DNA from: CAZEFK01 sp964511405
GTDB taxonomy: Bacteria > Pseudomonadota > Alphaproteobacteria > Elsterales > Elsteraceae
Direction: 5' to 3'
DNA: 27,264 nucleotides
NCBI GenBank assembly: GCA_964511405.1
Contig: CAZEFK010000095.1
Span: forward strand, 1-27,264
Within the stretch, counting starts at the first letter, position 1, and each line of letters starts with the position of its first letter. Positions 1 through 6,656 of the stretch are shown here, one piece after another. A model generated the notes under the pieces. That model was not told the DNA's origin. It searched no databases and saw nothing but the letters and a program-made list of their open reading frames with translations. The translations under genes and the position numbers were made by a program.

Positions 1-477
1 GGACCTTCGCTCAAGTCCCTAACGCGACAAAGGTGGCCTGAGAACAGCGCTTACGAACTATTAGCCGCACCACTCCAAAGTCACGGGATCTCGATCTCGA
101 AGAATGGGCGCCCGGCCAAATCTCTTCCGTGCCGCCGATACGACCTTCGTCCATATTCGTCTCTCCCGAAAATCATACCCCCAGCGAATCCGCCCAGCGG
201 CGAGGAAGAAATGCAACCTACATCCGGTCTTGAGCCAGACAGATGGGACTTTGCGCGGCGATCTCTTGAAGATCTTCAACTGCCAGACCGGCTTCGCCGA
301 GGGTAGGAGATTCATCTCAAGCCGCTTGCCGCATCGCAGGAACACCGCGTCAGCACCGACCAATCGTAGCCATCGGCACCAATGATATGACAATGCCGTC
401 TTTACTCAAATCGAGGCCAGCAAGGCTCTGAACAAGCGCGGCTTGATGGCCGGTCGCCGTCAAGCCGCGTGTCCGGT
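1..477. other. Lower-GC stretch without a convincing gene
   Basis: This stretch is visibly less GC-rich than the rest of the window (33 of the first 60 bases are G or C). Open frames exist on both strands but none reads like a known protein. The best small candidate is on the minus strand at 154-11: an ATG preceded by GGGAGAG at good spacing and coding 47 residues (starting MDEGRIGGTEEIWPG). I do not recognise it. The stretch may be a degenerate gene end, an acquired fragment or simply intergenic DNA. The only structure I trust is the hairpin at 437-469. Confidence 0.4.
437..469 (-). terminator. Hairpin downstream of SRPBCC gene, possible terminator
   Basis: A perfect 10-bp inverted repeat (CGCGGCTTGA at 437-446 and TCAAGCCGCG at 460-469) encloses a 13-nt loop. 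It starts about 17 nt beyond the stop codon of the minus-strand SRPBCC gene, where a transcription terminator would be expected. The following minus-strand sequence is only moderately T-rich (CTTGTT), so intrinsic termination may be weak, or the stem may serve as a 3' stabiliser. Confidence 0.5.
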
Positions 478-485
478 TCAGACGA

Positions 486-962
486 TCACAGTGCCTTGGC
501 GTGGCCGCCGCGCAACGCCGCCAGCACCTCGGCCAGCTTGTCGAAGATCTGCTCGTTGGCCGGCATCGCGATGCCCTTGATGGCAGCGTAGGTCTCGGCG
601 GTCTCGAACAGCTGCCGGAAGCTGATCTTGGTCCGGCCGCCCAGGTCCTCGAACATCACCGTCAGACGGAATTTCGGCATCGAGACATGATCGATGACCA
701 GACGCTCCGGCTTCACGGTCTCGACGAACAGCAGCTCGTTCGGATAATCGGTGCCGTCGGGGCCGTGCATGGTCAGGCGGAACGCGCCGCCGGGGCGGAA
801 CTCGAAGGCGTGAATGCTGTTGCGGAAGCCCTTCGGCCCCCACCACGCCGCCAGATGCTCGGGCTCGCTCCAGGCGCGCCAGACCAGCGCGCGCGGGGCG
901 TCGAAGACGCGGGTGGTCACGATCTCGCGGGCATAGATCTCCGCGGCGTCAAGGCCGGCCAT
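486..962 (-). CDS. SRPBCC (AHSA1-type) domain protein, module 1
   Basis: The 158-residue product is an AHSA1/CalC-type START-fold protein. The N-terminal strand reads TTRVFDAPRALVWRAWSEPEHLAAWWGP, split here by the usual pattern of a beta strand, then V-[WF]-x-AW, then LxxWWGPxGF around residues 16-45. It continues with a FRPGGxFR turn and a long C-terminal helix (about 130-155). Such proteins have a hydrophobic cavity, but the ligand of this one cannot be read from sequence. The ATG lies inside the preceding ArsR gene (14-nt overlap), so the two are almost certainly cotranscribed and translationally coupled. It could be an effector or ligand-binding partner of the regulated stress response; that role is inference. 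Confidence 0.9.
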   Translation of the reverse strand: MAGLDAAEIYAREIVTTRVFDAPRALVWRAWSEPEHLAAWWGPKGFRNSIHAFEFRPGGAFRLTMHGPDGTDYPNELLFVETVKPERLVIDHVSMPKFRLTVMFEDLGGRTKISFRQLFETAETYAAIKGIAMPANEQIFDKLAEVLAALRGGHAKAL

Positions 963-1302
963 CGTCGGGTCCCCTCTTGATTTGGGATTGCATGAGACGC
1001 AGGTGGTCGTCGAGGCGGTCGAAGCTCTCGGCCCAGAGCTGCCGGTAGTCGTCGATCCAGTCGGCCACGGCCTTCAGCGGCGCGGCTGCCAGCCGGCAAG
1101 GCCGGCGCTGGGCGTCACGGCCGCGGGTGACCAGGCCGGCGCGCTCCAGCACCTTCAGATGTTTCGAGATCGCCGGCTGGGTCAGGCTGAACGGCTCGGC
1201 CAGCTCCATGACGCCGGCCTCGCCGAGCGCCAGCCGCGCCAGGATCGCCCGCCGCGTCGGGTCGGCCAGGGCCGAGAGGGTGAGGCTAAGGCGGTCCGGC
1301 AC
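949..1302 (-). CDS. ArsR-family winged-helix repressor, module 1
   Basis: The 117-residue product has the ArsR/SmtB fold: LSALADPTRRAILARL at the N terminus, then the recognition-helix region FSLTQPAISKHLKVLERAGLV, then the wing. The metal-binding cysteine motifs of classical ArsR/SmtB sensors are absent; this fits the subgroup paired with SRPBCC genes. I chose the GTG start at 1302 because GGGA lies about 8 nt upstream and the residues begin VPDRLSLTLSALADP, the normal family N terminus. A longer frame upstream would run through the palindrome at 1316-1331. It overlaps the downstream SRPBCC gene by 14 nt. It probably represses its own operon through that palindrome. Confidence 0.9.
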   Translation of the reverse strand: MPDRLSLTLSALADPTRRAILARLALGEAGVMELAEPFSLTQPAISKHLKVLERAGLVTRGRDAQRRPCRLAAAPLKAVADWIDDYRQLWAESFDRLDDHLRLMQSQIKRGPDDGRP

Positions 1303-1315
1303 GGAACATTTCCCA

Positions 1316-1331
1316 TCGGTTATATAACCGA
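1316..1331. promoter_or_regulatory. 16-bp perfect palindrome, probable ArsR operator
   Basis: TCGGTTATATAACCGA is a perfect palindrome ending 14 nt upstream of the GTG start of the module 1 ArsR gene. Its AT-rich centre stands out from the surrounding GC-rich sequence. It lies over the expected transcription start of the candidate promoter at 1337-1365, a standard position for autorepression. Binding by the adjacent ArsR protein is inference from position and symmetry. Confidence 0.7.
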
Positions 1332-1336
1332 GTGGG

Positions 1337-1365
1337 TATGTAGGGGTGTTGTTGCGTGCTGTCAA
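1337..1365 (-). promoter_or_regulatory. Candidate promoter of the module 1 arsR-SRPBCC operon
   Basis: On the minus strand a perfect -35 hexamer TTGACA (1365-1360) is followed after 17 nt by TACATA (1342-1337), a weak -10 match. Transcription would begin near 1330, inside the 16-bp palindrome. The exact -35 and ideal spacing support the call; the poor -10 lowers confidence. Confidence 0.45.
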
Positions 1366-1448
1366 TCGCGTGCCCGGCGTGGCAGCGACGGTAACCGGGG
1401 ACGGCGCGGCGGCGAACCAGTTTTGTCGTCATCCGTTGGATCTGACCC

Positions 1449-1844
1449 ATGCTCAAGGCACCCTTGCCCGTGGTGGCGTTTTCCCTGGCGCTGGCTTGGT
1501 TCGCTCCGGCCGCCCGCGCCGCCGATCCGCAGCCCTTCAGCGACGCGGCCTTCACCGCCGCGCAGGCGGCGGGCAAGCCGATCCTGATCAGCATCTGGGC
1601 GGCCTGGTGCCCGGTGTGCCAGGTTCAGGACCCGATCCTCTACCGGCTGGTCAAGACGCCGGCGTTCGCCGACGTCGTCATGCTGGAGATCGAGTTCGAC
1701 AAGCAGCGGGACTTGGTCCGGCGGTTCGGCGCCCGTCAGCAGAGCACGTTGATCGTCTATCACGGCGCTGCCGAGCGCGCGCGCTCGGTCGGCGAGACCC
1801 GGGAGGCGGCGCTCACGTCGCTCCTGGCCCAGGCCGAACACTGA
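1449..1844 (+). CDS. Secreted thioredoxin-like protein
   Basis: The 131-residue protein begins with a Sec signal peptide: a Lys near the start, a hydrophobic stretch to about residue 20, and an ARA cleavage motif near residue 24. The mature part has a thioredoxin fold with the active site WCPVC at about 53-57, so it should act as a thiol-disulfide oxidoreductase in the periplasm. The stop is followed after 3 nt by the CcdA-like gene. The pair probably forms a reducing relay: electrons cross the membrane through the CcdA-like protein and are passed to this thioredoxin. Together they resemble a split, reduced DsbD. Final substrates are unknown. Confidence 0.88.
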   Translation: MLKAPLPVVAFSLALAWFAPAARAADPQPFSDAAFTAAQAAGKPILISIWAAWCPVCQVQDPILYRLVKTPAFADVVMLEIEFDKQRDLVRRFGARQQSTLIVYHGAAERARSVGETREAALTSLLAQAEH

Positions 1845-1847
1845 CGC

Positions 1848-2576
1848 ATGCCGTTCGGTGCCGACAGCTACGCGCTGGGCTTTGTCGCCGGCGCGGTGTC
1901 GACCCTGTCGCCGTGCGTGCTGCCGCTGCTGCCGGTGGTGGTCGGCAGCGCCGTCGCGACGCACCGGCTCGGCGCGGTGGCGTTGGCGGGCGGGCTGGCG
2001 CTGGCGTTCTTTGCCGTCGGCCTGTTCGTCGCGACCATTGGGTTCGCGATCGGGTTCGACGGCGATGCGCTGCGCCTCGTCGGCGCCGGTCTGCTCGCGG
2101 CGGTGGGCGTGGTGCTGCTGAGCGGATCGCTGCAGGCGGCCCTGGCGGCGGCGGGGAGCCGGGTCGGGTCGCAGCTCCACATCCGCGCGGCCGCGTTCGA
2201 GCCGACGGGCCTCGGCGGCCAGTTCCTGCTCGGCGGGTTGCTCGGCGTGGTCTGGAGCCCCTGCGTCGGGCCGACGCTGGGCGCGGCCAGCCTGCTGGCG
2301 GCGCAAGGACGGGCGCTGCCGCAGGTCGGATTGGTGATGGCCCTGTTCGCAGTCGGCGCGGCGATGCCGCTGGTCGCGGTCGGGCTGATGTCGCGGGCGC
2401 TGCTGGCGCGCTGGCGTCAGCGCCTGCTCGCCGCCGGCAAAGCTGGCAAGATCGCTCTGGGCGGCGTGATGCTGGTCCTGGCCCTGGCGGTCGCCACCGG
2501 TGCCGATCGCCAGGCCGAAACGGTGCTCACCGGCCTGGCGCCGGCGTGGCTGACGGATCTGACCACCCGCTTCTGA
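1848..2576 (+). CDS. CcdA/DsbD-type transmembrane electron carrier
   Basis: The 242-residue protein is very hydrophobic, with about six membrane segments. It carries the two conserved half-motifs of the CcdA/DsbD beta-domain: LSPCVLPLLP near residues 20-29 and WSPCVGPTLG near 136-145. The two cysteines are expected to receive electrons from cytoplasmic thioredoxin and pass them to a periplasmic partner. Starting 3 nt after the secreted thioredoxin gene, it almost certainly works with that protein. No cytochrome c maturation genes are nearby, so a general or stress-related thiol-reducing role is as likely as cytochrome biogenesis. A strong Shine-Dalgarno is not evident; translation is probably coupled to the upstream gene. 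Confidence 0.88.
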   Translation: MPFGADSYALGFVAGAVSTLSPCVLPLLPVVVGSAVATHRLGAVALAGGLALAFFAVGLFVATIGFAIGFDGDALRLVGAGLLAAVGVVLLSGSLQAALAAAGSRVGSQLHIRAAAFEPTGLGGQFLLGGLLGVVWSPCVGPTLGAASLLAAQGRALPQVGLVMALFAVGAAMPLVAVGLMSRALLARWRQRLLAAGKAGKIALGGVMLVLALAVATGADRQAETVLTGLAPAWLTDLTTRF

Positions 2577-2578
2577 TC

Positions 2579-2595
2579 GCGGCCGATCGAGCCGC
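2579..2595. terminator. Small hairpin between convergent genes
   Basis: GCGGC (2579-2583) and GCCGC (2591-2595) pair around a 7-nt loop in the short gap between the forward ccdA-like gene and the convergent GFA-family gene. No T-tract follows on either side, so efficient termination is uncertain. Confidence 0.25.
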
Positions 2596-2598
2596 CCC

Positions 2599-3015
2599 TC
2601 ACGCCGGCGGCATCGTCTCGAATTTCGCCAGGGCCGGATCGACGTGGTCCCAAGCGGGGGCGCGCACGCCATAGGTTACGACCTGCGGCGCGTAGCGGCT
2701 CGGATCGTCGAGGCTCGCGGCGTGCACGGTGAACAGATCGGGCATGGCCGCGAACGTCAGATAGACCGGCGACCCGCAGGCCGGGCAGAAGGCATGCGTC
2801 TTCACGTTGCCGCTGTCGGCGACGACGTCCCGGCGCGTCGCCGCGCCCGTGACCGTCACCTGCGCGCGCGACGGGAAGGTCAGGTAGGATCCGTGCCCGG
2901 TGCCGCTCACCCGCTGGCAGTCGCGGCAGTGGCAATGGTTCATGAAGACCGGTTCGGCCGAGATCTCATAGCGGATCGCGCCGCAGGCGCAGCCGCCGGT
3001 ATAAGCGTCGCTCAT
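2599..3015 (-). CDS. GFA-family zinc protein (Mss4-like fold)
   Basis: The 138-residue product matches the GFA family (named after glutathione-dependent formaldehyde-activating enzyme). It has the zinc-ligand pattern GGCACGAIRYE near residues 8-17, NHCHCRDCQRVSG near 26-38 and FCPACGSP near 77-84. Most members have no proven formaldehyde activity, so the reaction is unassigned. The ATG at 3015 has a GGGAGAGAAGA Shine-Dalgarno region. The gene starts 26 nt after the module 2 SRPBCC stop and is probably the third gene of that operon. Confidence 0.85.
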   Translation of the reverse strand: MSDAYTGGCACGAIRYEISAEPVFMNHCHCRDCQRVSGTGHGSYLTFPSRAQVTVTGAATRRDVVADSGNVKTHAFCPACGSPVYLTFAAMPDLFTVHAASLDDPSRYAPQVVTYGVRAPAWDHVDPALAKFETMPPA

Positions 3016-3041
3016 TCTTCTCTCCCGTAATCGGTCGGGGG

Positions 3042-3500
3042 TCAGTCCTGCTCGCCGGCGATGCTGCCGAGGCGCGGGACGACCGTTTTCCAACCGCTGC
3101 CCATGGTCTCGAGGGCGCTTTGGTTCCTGGGCACGACAAAGCCGGAATGGACGAGGCGGACGCGCGTTCCGGTCGCCGTCCGCGACAGCGTCCAGGTCAC
3201 GACCGAATCAAGCGGCGCGCCGTACCCGGTGTTGGCCTCGTGGCCGCCCTTCCAGCTGTAGACGAAGCGCTCGGTCGGGATCACCTCCAGCACCTGGCAA
3301 TGGATGACGCCGTCCCATGCGCCGCCGGGTTTGGTCTGGAACGTGAAGCGCTGGCCCGCGACCGGCGCGAACCCGGTCGGCGCCATCAGCCAGCGGCCGA
3401 TCAGGTCGCCGGTGGTCAGGGTCTTCCAGATCGTCTCCGGCGTGTGCGGGAAGACCTCCTCGACCACGATGTCCCGGATGTCGGCAGCGGCGTCGGTCAT
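3042..3500 (-). CDS. SRPBCC (AHSA1-type) domain protein, module 2
   Basis: The 152-residue protein has the AHSA1-type START fold. It shows VVEEVFPHTPETIWKTLT at the N terminus, LIGRWLMAPTGF near residues 33-44, and a central VYSWKGG segment. The C-terminal region ends WKTVVPRLGSIAGEQD and includes the helix lining the ligand cavity. The ligand is unknown. The start codon overlaps the ArsR stop codon (ATGA, 3497-3500), indicating translational coupling to its regulator. The GFA-family gene follows 26 nt downstream. Confidence 0.9.
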   Translation of the reverse strand: MTDAAADIRDIVVEEVFPHTPETIWKTLTTGDLIGRWLMAPTGFAPVAGQRFTFQTKPGGAWDGVIHCQVLEVIPTERFVYSWKGGHEANTGYGAPLDSVVTWTLSRTATGTRVRLVHSGFVVPRNQSALETMGSGWKTVVPRLGSIAGEQD

Positions 3501-3826
3501 GGATCGATCTCCTTGAGCAGGGCGCGCAGCTCGGCGAACCGCTCGCGCCAGAAGGCGCCGTAGTGGCTCATCCAGTCGGCCAGGGGCTCCAGGCCTTCGG
3601 GCCGGGCGCGGTAGTAGACGTTGCGGCCCTCGGGGCGTTCGGCGACCAGGCCCGCCTGCTTCAGCGACTTCAAGTGCTGCGAGATGGCGCCCTGGGTCAC
3701 GCCGCTCCCCCGCGTCAGCTCGACCACGGTGATCTCGCCGGACCGGATGATCCGCTCGAAGACCGCCCGCCGGGTTGGAACGGCGAGCGCCTGCATGACG
3801 GCGTCGATGGGGGCGGTTGCGACCAT
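3497..3826 (-). CDS. ArsR-family winged-helix repressor, module 2
   Basis: The 109-residue protein is a typical short ArsR-type repressor: MQALAVPTRRAVFERI, then the recognition region SGVTQGAISQHLKSLKQAGLV, then the wing ending VYYRARPEGLEPL. A conserved W-x-x-H-Y-G-A-F-W helix near the C terminus is shared by SRPBCC-linked members. I placed the start at the ATG at 3826; a TTG two codons earlier is possible. No Shine-Dalgarno precedes this ATG. The promoter in the adjoining palindrome has its -10 box only 7 nt away, so the transcript is probably leaderless. It overlaps the SRPBCC gene by 4 nt. Confidence 0.9.
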   Translation of the reverse strand: MVATAPIDAVMQALAVPTRRAVFERIIRSGEITVVELTRGSGVTQGAISQHLKSLKQAGLVAERPEGRNVYYRARPEGLEPLADWMSHYGAFWRERFAELRALLKEIDP

Positions 3827-3878
3827 GGCCAATCAAATAGCATTGGCTAATTGATTAGTCAAGGCTATTCCATTGGCC
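3827..3878. promoter_or_regulatory. 52-bp quasi-palindromic operator
   Basis: The segment is one concentric inverted repeat centred at 3852/3853, with 21 of 26 base pairs matching. Its outer arms are GGCCAAT-N2-AATAGC (3827-3841) and the complementary GCTATT-N2-ATTGGCC (3864-3878). The inner part is TTGGCTAATTGATTAGTCAA (3843-3862). It abuts the ArsR start codon and contains the likely promoter, so one or two repressor dimers bound here would exclude RNA polymerase. It also lies 13 nt from the stop of the haloacid dehalogenase gene on the other side. Confidence 0.75.
3834..3862 (-). promoter_or_regulatory. Promoter of the module 2 arsR-SRPBCC-GFA operon
   Basis: On the minus strand TTGACT (3862-3857) is separated by exactly 17 nt from TATTTG (3839-3834), a good sigma-70-type arrangement. 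Only 7 nt separate the -10 box from the ArsR ATG, so transcription would begin at or next to the start codon. The promoter is wholly inside the 52-bp quasi-palindrome. Confidence 0.6.
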
Positions 3879-3890
3879 GCCACGACGGCT

Positions 3891-4583
3891 TTACGCGCCG
3901 ACCAGGGCAGGAAGCTCGGCCAGCGATCGGATCTCGACATCGGGCTTGCCCGGCAGCCGTTCCGGCCGCTGGCCCGTCCGGTTGCACCAGACGGTGCGCA
4001 TGCCGAAGGCCGAGGCGGCATAGGCATCCCAGCCGTTGGACGATTGGAACGAGATCTGGCCGGGCGCGATGCCCAGCCGGTCGACGGCGAGCTGGTAGAC
4101 GGTCGGGTGCGGCTTGTACACGCCGACCGACTCGACCGACAGCACGGCATCGAGGCAGTCCGCAATCTTCGCGCTTTCGACCGCCGCGGCGAGCATCTGC
4201 GGCGTGCCGTTGGAGAGGATCGCGGTCTGCAAGCCGGCGTCCTTGAGCCGGCGCAAGGTCGCCGGCACCTCGGGGAAGGCGTCGAGGGTCAGGTACAGGC
4301 GCATCAGCCGGTCGCGCAAGGCGTCGTCGGCGATGCCGAGCGTCTCCAGGGCGTAATCAAGCGCGTCGCCGGTGACCTGCCAGAAGTCGGCGTGGCGGCC
4401 CTGCAGCGTCCGCAGCCATGTGTACTGGAGCTGCTTGTCGCGCCACAGCACGTTCAGCGGTTCGAGACGGTTGCCGAGCACGTCGCGACAGCGGCCCGCT
4501 GCGGCGGCGACATCGAAGAGTGTTCCATAGGCGTCGAAGACACAGGCGCGAATGCCGGACAGGGTGGGTGGCGGTTTGGACAT
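3891..4583 (-). CDS. Haloacid dehalogenase type II (HAD superfamily)
   Basis: The 230-residue protein is a HAD hydrolase closely matching (S)-2-haloacid dehalogenases. Motif I is VFDAYGTLFD with the nucleophilic Asp near residue 17. Motif II is ILSNGTP, motif III lies in VGVYKPHPTVYQ, and motif IV is FQSSNGWDAYAA, the SSNxWD signature of type II dehalogenases. It would replace the halogen of a short 2-haloacid with OH, giving an inverted 2-hydroxy acid, in the cytoplasm. I chose the ATG at 4583 with GAGGAG about 6 nt upstream; a GTG codon directly before it is less likely. The gene sits just upstream of the module 2 operator region but ends before it, so it needs its own promoter in 4584-4716. 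Confidence 0.88.
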   Translation of the reverse strand: MSKPPPTLSGIRACVFDAYGTLFDVAAAAGRCRDVLGNRLEPLNVLWRDKQLQYTWLRTLQGRHADFWQVTGDALDYALETLGIADDALRDRLMRLYLTLDAFPEVPATLRRLKDAGLQTAILSNGTPQMLAAAVESAKIADCLDAVLSVESVGVYKPHPTVYQLAVDRLGIAPGQISFQSSNGWDAYAASAFGMRTVWCNRTGQRPERLPGKPDVEIRSLAELPALVGA

Positions 4584-4716
4584 CACGTCTCCTCGGTAAA
4601 AGTAGGGAGTTTATCTTTAGTCCGAGCGTCGGAGGGGTCCGGATTCCGTACCACACGGCACCGCGGTTCCGGCCGACAATCCCTCTCGCCGTCACCGATG
4701 CAGAGAGGACTCTCCA

Positions 4717-5028
4717 ATGGCCGCGCATCTGCTGGTTCTATACCCGACACCGAAGGACACCGAGGCGTTCGACCGTGCCTATCGCGACGAGCACCTTCCC
4801 TATGCCGGGCCTCGTCTTGCGGGCGCCACCGGCGTCGCGACGAAGCGCGTGGTCGGCCCGGCCTTCGCGCCGCCGCCATACTACCTGATGTCCGAGGTGA
4901 GCTTCCCCTCGATCGAGACGCTGAAAGCGTGCGCGACCTCGACCGGTGGCCGAGAGGCGCTCACCCATGCCGGCTCGATCAGCTCCGGCGGGGCACCGCT
5001 GGTCATGGTGGTCACGGACGAGGCTTGA
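4717..5028 (+). CDS. EthD-like dimeric alpha/beta-barrel protein
   Basis: The 103-residue protein looks like the EthD family: LLVLYPTPKDTEAFDRAYRDEHLPYA near the N terminus, then a middle region ending YYLMSEVSFPSIETLKA, then a C-terminal beta strand (PLVMVVTDEA). Members form ferredoxin-like dimers and are named from the ethyl tert-butyl ether degradation locus; their reaction is generally unknown. The ATG is preceded by AGAGAGGA at a slightly long distance. The hydrolase gene follows after about 45 nt on the same strand, so the two are probably cotranscribed. The 133-nt gap to the divergent dehalogenase should contain promoters for both directions, but I could not pin either down. Confidence 0.75.
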   Translation: MAAHLLVLYPTPKDTEAFDRAYRDEHLPYAGPRLAGATGVATKRVVGPAFAPPPYYLMSEVSFPSIETLKACATSTGGREALTHAGSISSGGAPLVMVVTDEA

Positions 5029-5072
5029 ACCGCCTGTCGGCCGCGTTTCCCAGAGCCATGGATCGACCCCCG

Positions 5073-5627
5073 ATGACAGACAAAGCCGTCCTCTTGGTAC
5101 CGGGCCTTGGTGGATCCTCCCCGGATCACTGGCAGGCTCGCTGGGCATCACCGGACGCCGGCTTCCGCATCGTCGAGCAGTCGGACTGGACCGCCCCGGA
5201 CGCCGAGCGCTGGACTGACGCGCTTGACCGAGCGGTCGCCGGTGCCGGCGGCCCGGTCGTCCTCGTCGCCCACAGCCTCGGCTGCGCCCTGGTCGCGCGC
5301 TGGGTCCAGATGGCGCCGCGTCATCGGTCCTTGGCTGTAATGGGCGCGATGCTGGTGGCTCCGGCCGACGTGGACGATGTCGACCGCACCCCGGATGTCG
5401 TCCGCAGCTTCGCGCCGATGCCGCTGCTGGCGATGCCGTTCCGGTCGGTGGTGGCCGCTAGCGAGGACGATCCCTATGTCGGCCTCGACCGTGCCGCCCT
5501 GTTTGCCGATCGATGGGGGGCGAGCTTCCGCAACCTGGGCCGGCGCGGCCATGTGAATGACACCTCGGGGCTTGGGGATTGGCCGGAGGGCCGCGCCATC
5601 CTCGAAGACCTCCTCGCCCGGGCCTGA
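5073..5627 (+). CDS. RBBP9/YdeN-family alpha/beta serine hydrolase
   Basis: The 184-residue protein is a small alpha/beta hydrolase of the RBBP9/YdeN type. It begins VLLVPGLGGSSPDHWQARW, has the nucleophile elbow VAHSLGCAL, the Asp-containing SEDDPYVGL, and the His in GHVNDTSGLGDWPEG. That last pattern is diagnostic of the family. It should be a cytoplasmic serine hydrolase or esterase with unknown substrate. I chose the ATG at 5073; an in-frame ATG at 5058 would add five residues and has a slightly better upstream GAG. The PLP-enzyme gene follows 25 nt downstream, suggesting one transcription unit with the EthD-like gene. Confidence 0.88.
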   Translation: MTDKAVLLVPGLGGSSPDHWQARWASPDAGFRIVEQSDWTAPDAERWTDALDRAVAGAGGPVVLVAHSLGCALVARWVQMAPRHRSLAVMGAMLVAPADVDDVDRTPDVVRSFAPMPLLAMPFRSVVAASEDDPYVGLDRAALFADRWGASFRNLGRRGHVNDTSGLGDWPEGRAILEDLLARA

Positions 5628-5652
5628 CGAGACCCAAGAGCGGACAAGATCG

Positions 5653-6624
5653 ATGACCTCTGTGAACAGAATCCACGCGTCCGTCCTCGAGCGGATCGGA
5701 GGCACCCCGCTGATCGAGTTGCGGCACCTGGTGCCGGACGGCAGCGCCCGCATCCTGGTGAAGCTGGAAAGTCAGAATCCGACCGGCAGCATGAAGGACC
5801 GGATGGCGCTGGCGATGGTCGAGGCGGCCGAGCGCGACGGCCGGCTGCAGCCGGGCGGTCGGGTCGTCGAATACACCGGCGGCAGCACCGGCGTGTCGCT
5901 CGCCCTCGTGTGCACGGTGAAGGGCTATCCGCTCAGCATCGTGACGTCGGACGCTTTCAGCCAGGAAAAGCGCAACCATATGGCGGCGCTGGGCGCCGAG
6001 CTGACCATCGTGCGGAGCGTCGGCGGCGGCATGGACGCCGCGCTGACCCGCAACATGATCGAGGCGGCGCGGCAGATCACCGAGCGGACCGGAGGGTTCT
6101 GGACCGATCAGCTCAACAACGCCGATCAGCTCTCGGCCTATCACCGCATGGGCGAGGAGATCTGGGAGCAGACCGGCGGGCGTGTGGACGCGTTCGTGCA
6201 GAGCACCGGCACGGCGGCCTCGGTGCGCGGCGTGTCCGAGGCGCTGCGCGCCCGCAAGCCCGACATTCGAACGATCGCCGTGGAACCCGCGGAGTCGGCG
6301 GTGCTGTCCGGCGGTCCGACCGGCGTTCACAAGATCGAGGGCGTGGGCGCTGGCTTCGTGGTTCCGCTCTGGGATCCGTCGGTGATCACCGAGATTGCCA
6401 AGGTGTCGACCGAGGCGGCGATGGCGATGGCGCGCCGTGTGGCGACCGCCGAGGCGCTGTTTGCCGGCACCTCGACCGGCGCCAACCTGGTGGCGGCCCT
6501 CGACGTGGCGGCCCGGTTGGGACCGACGGCGACGGTGGTGACGGTGATGTGCGACTCCGGCGTCAAGTACCTCAGCACAGCACTGTACAAGGATGCGGCG
6601 GCGACGGTGCGCGAGTGGACCTGA
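5653..6624 (+). CDS. PLP-dependent cysteine-synthase-family enzyme
   Basis: The 323-residue protein belongs to the fold-type II PLP enzymes (cysteine synthase/cystathionine beta-synthase family). It shows IGGTPLIEL, then NPTGSMKDRMA with the PLP lysine at about residue 48, then the substrate loop EYTGGSTGVSLAL. The phosphate-binding loop is STGTAASVRGVSEAL, differing from the glycine-rich loop of true cysteine synthases. The C-terminal region is FAGTSTGANLVAAL followed by TVMCDSGVKYLST. It could make cysteine from O-acetylserine or act as another beta-replacing or eliminating enzyme; the altered loop argues against a firm cysK or cysM call. It is the last gene of the short forward cluster. 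Confidence 0.85.
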   Translation: MTSVNRIHASVLERIGGTPLIELRHLVPDGSARILVKLESQNPTGSMKDRMALAMVEAAERDGRLQPGGRVVEYTGGSTGVSLALVCTVKGYPLSIVTSDAFSQEKRNHMAALGAELTIVRSVGGGMDAALTRNMIEAARQITERTGGFWTDQLNNADQLSAYHRMGEEIWEQTGGRVDAFVQSTGTAASVRGVSEALRARKPDIRTIAVEPAESAVLSGGPTGVHKIEGVGAGFVVPLWDPSVITEIAKVSTEAAMAMARRVATAEALFAGTSTGANLVAALDVAARLGPTATVVTVMCDSGVKYLSTALYKDAAATVREWT

Positions 6625-6630
6625 GAGCAA

Positions 6631-6656
6631 CGGGGCCTCAGCCGGCTTCGGCCCCG
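6631..6656. terminator. GC-rich hairpin between convergent genes
   Basis: CGGGGCC (6631-6637) pairs with GGCCCCG (6650-6656) across a 12-nt loop, right where the forward PLP-enzyme gene and the reverse TPR gene converge. The right arm lies within the last codons of the TPR gene. No U-tract follows, so it may act as a 3' end stabiliser or rho-assisted terminator. Confidence 0.35.

Noticed and set aside
3873..5627. A single 584-residue forward frame including the serine hydrolase
   Set aside because: Only the last 184 residues have family motifs. The rest runs antisense to the dehalogenase and across the EthD-like gene in another frame.
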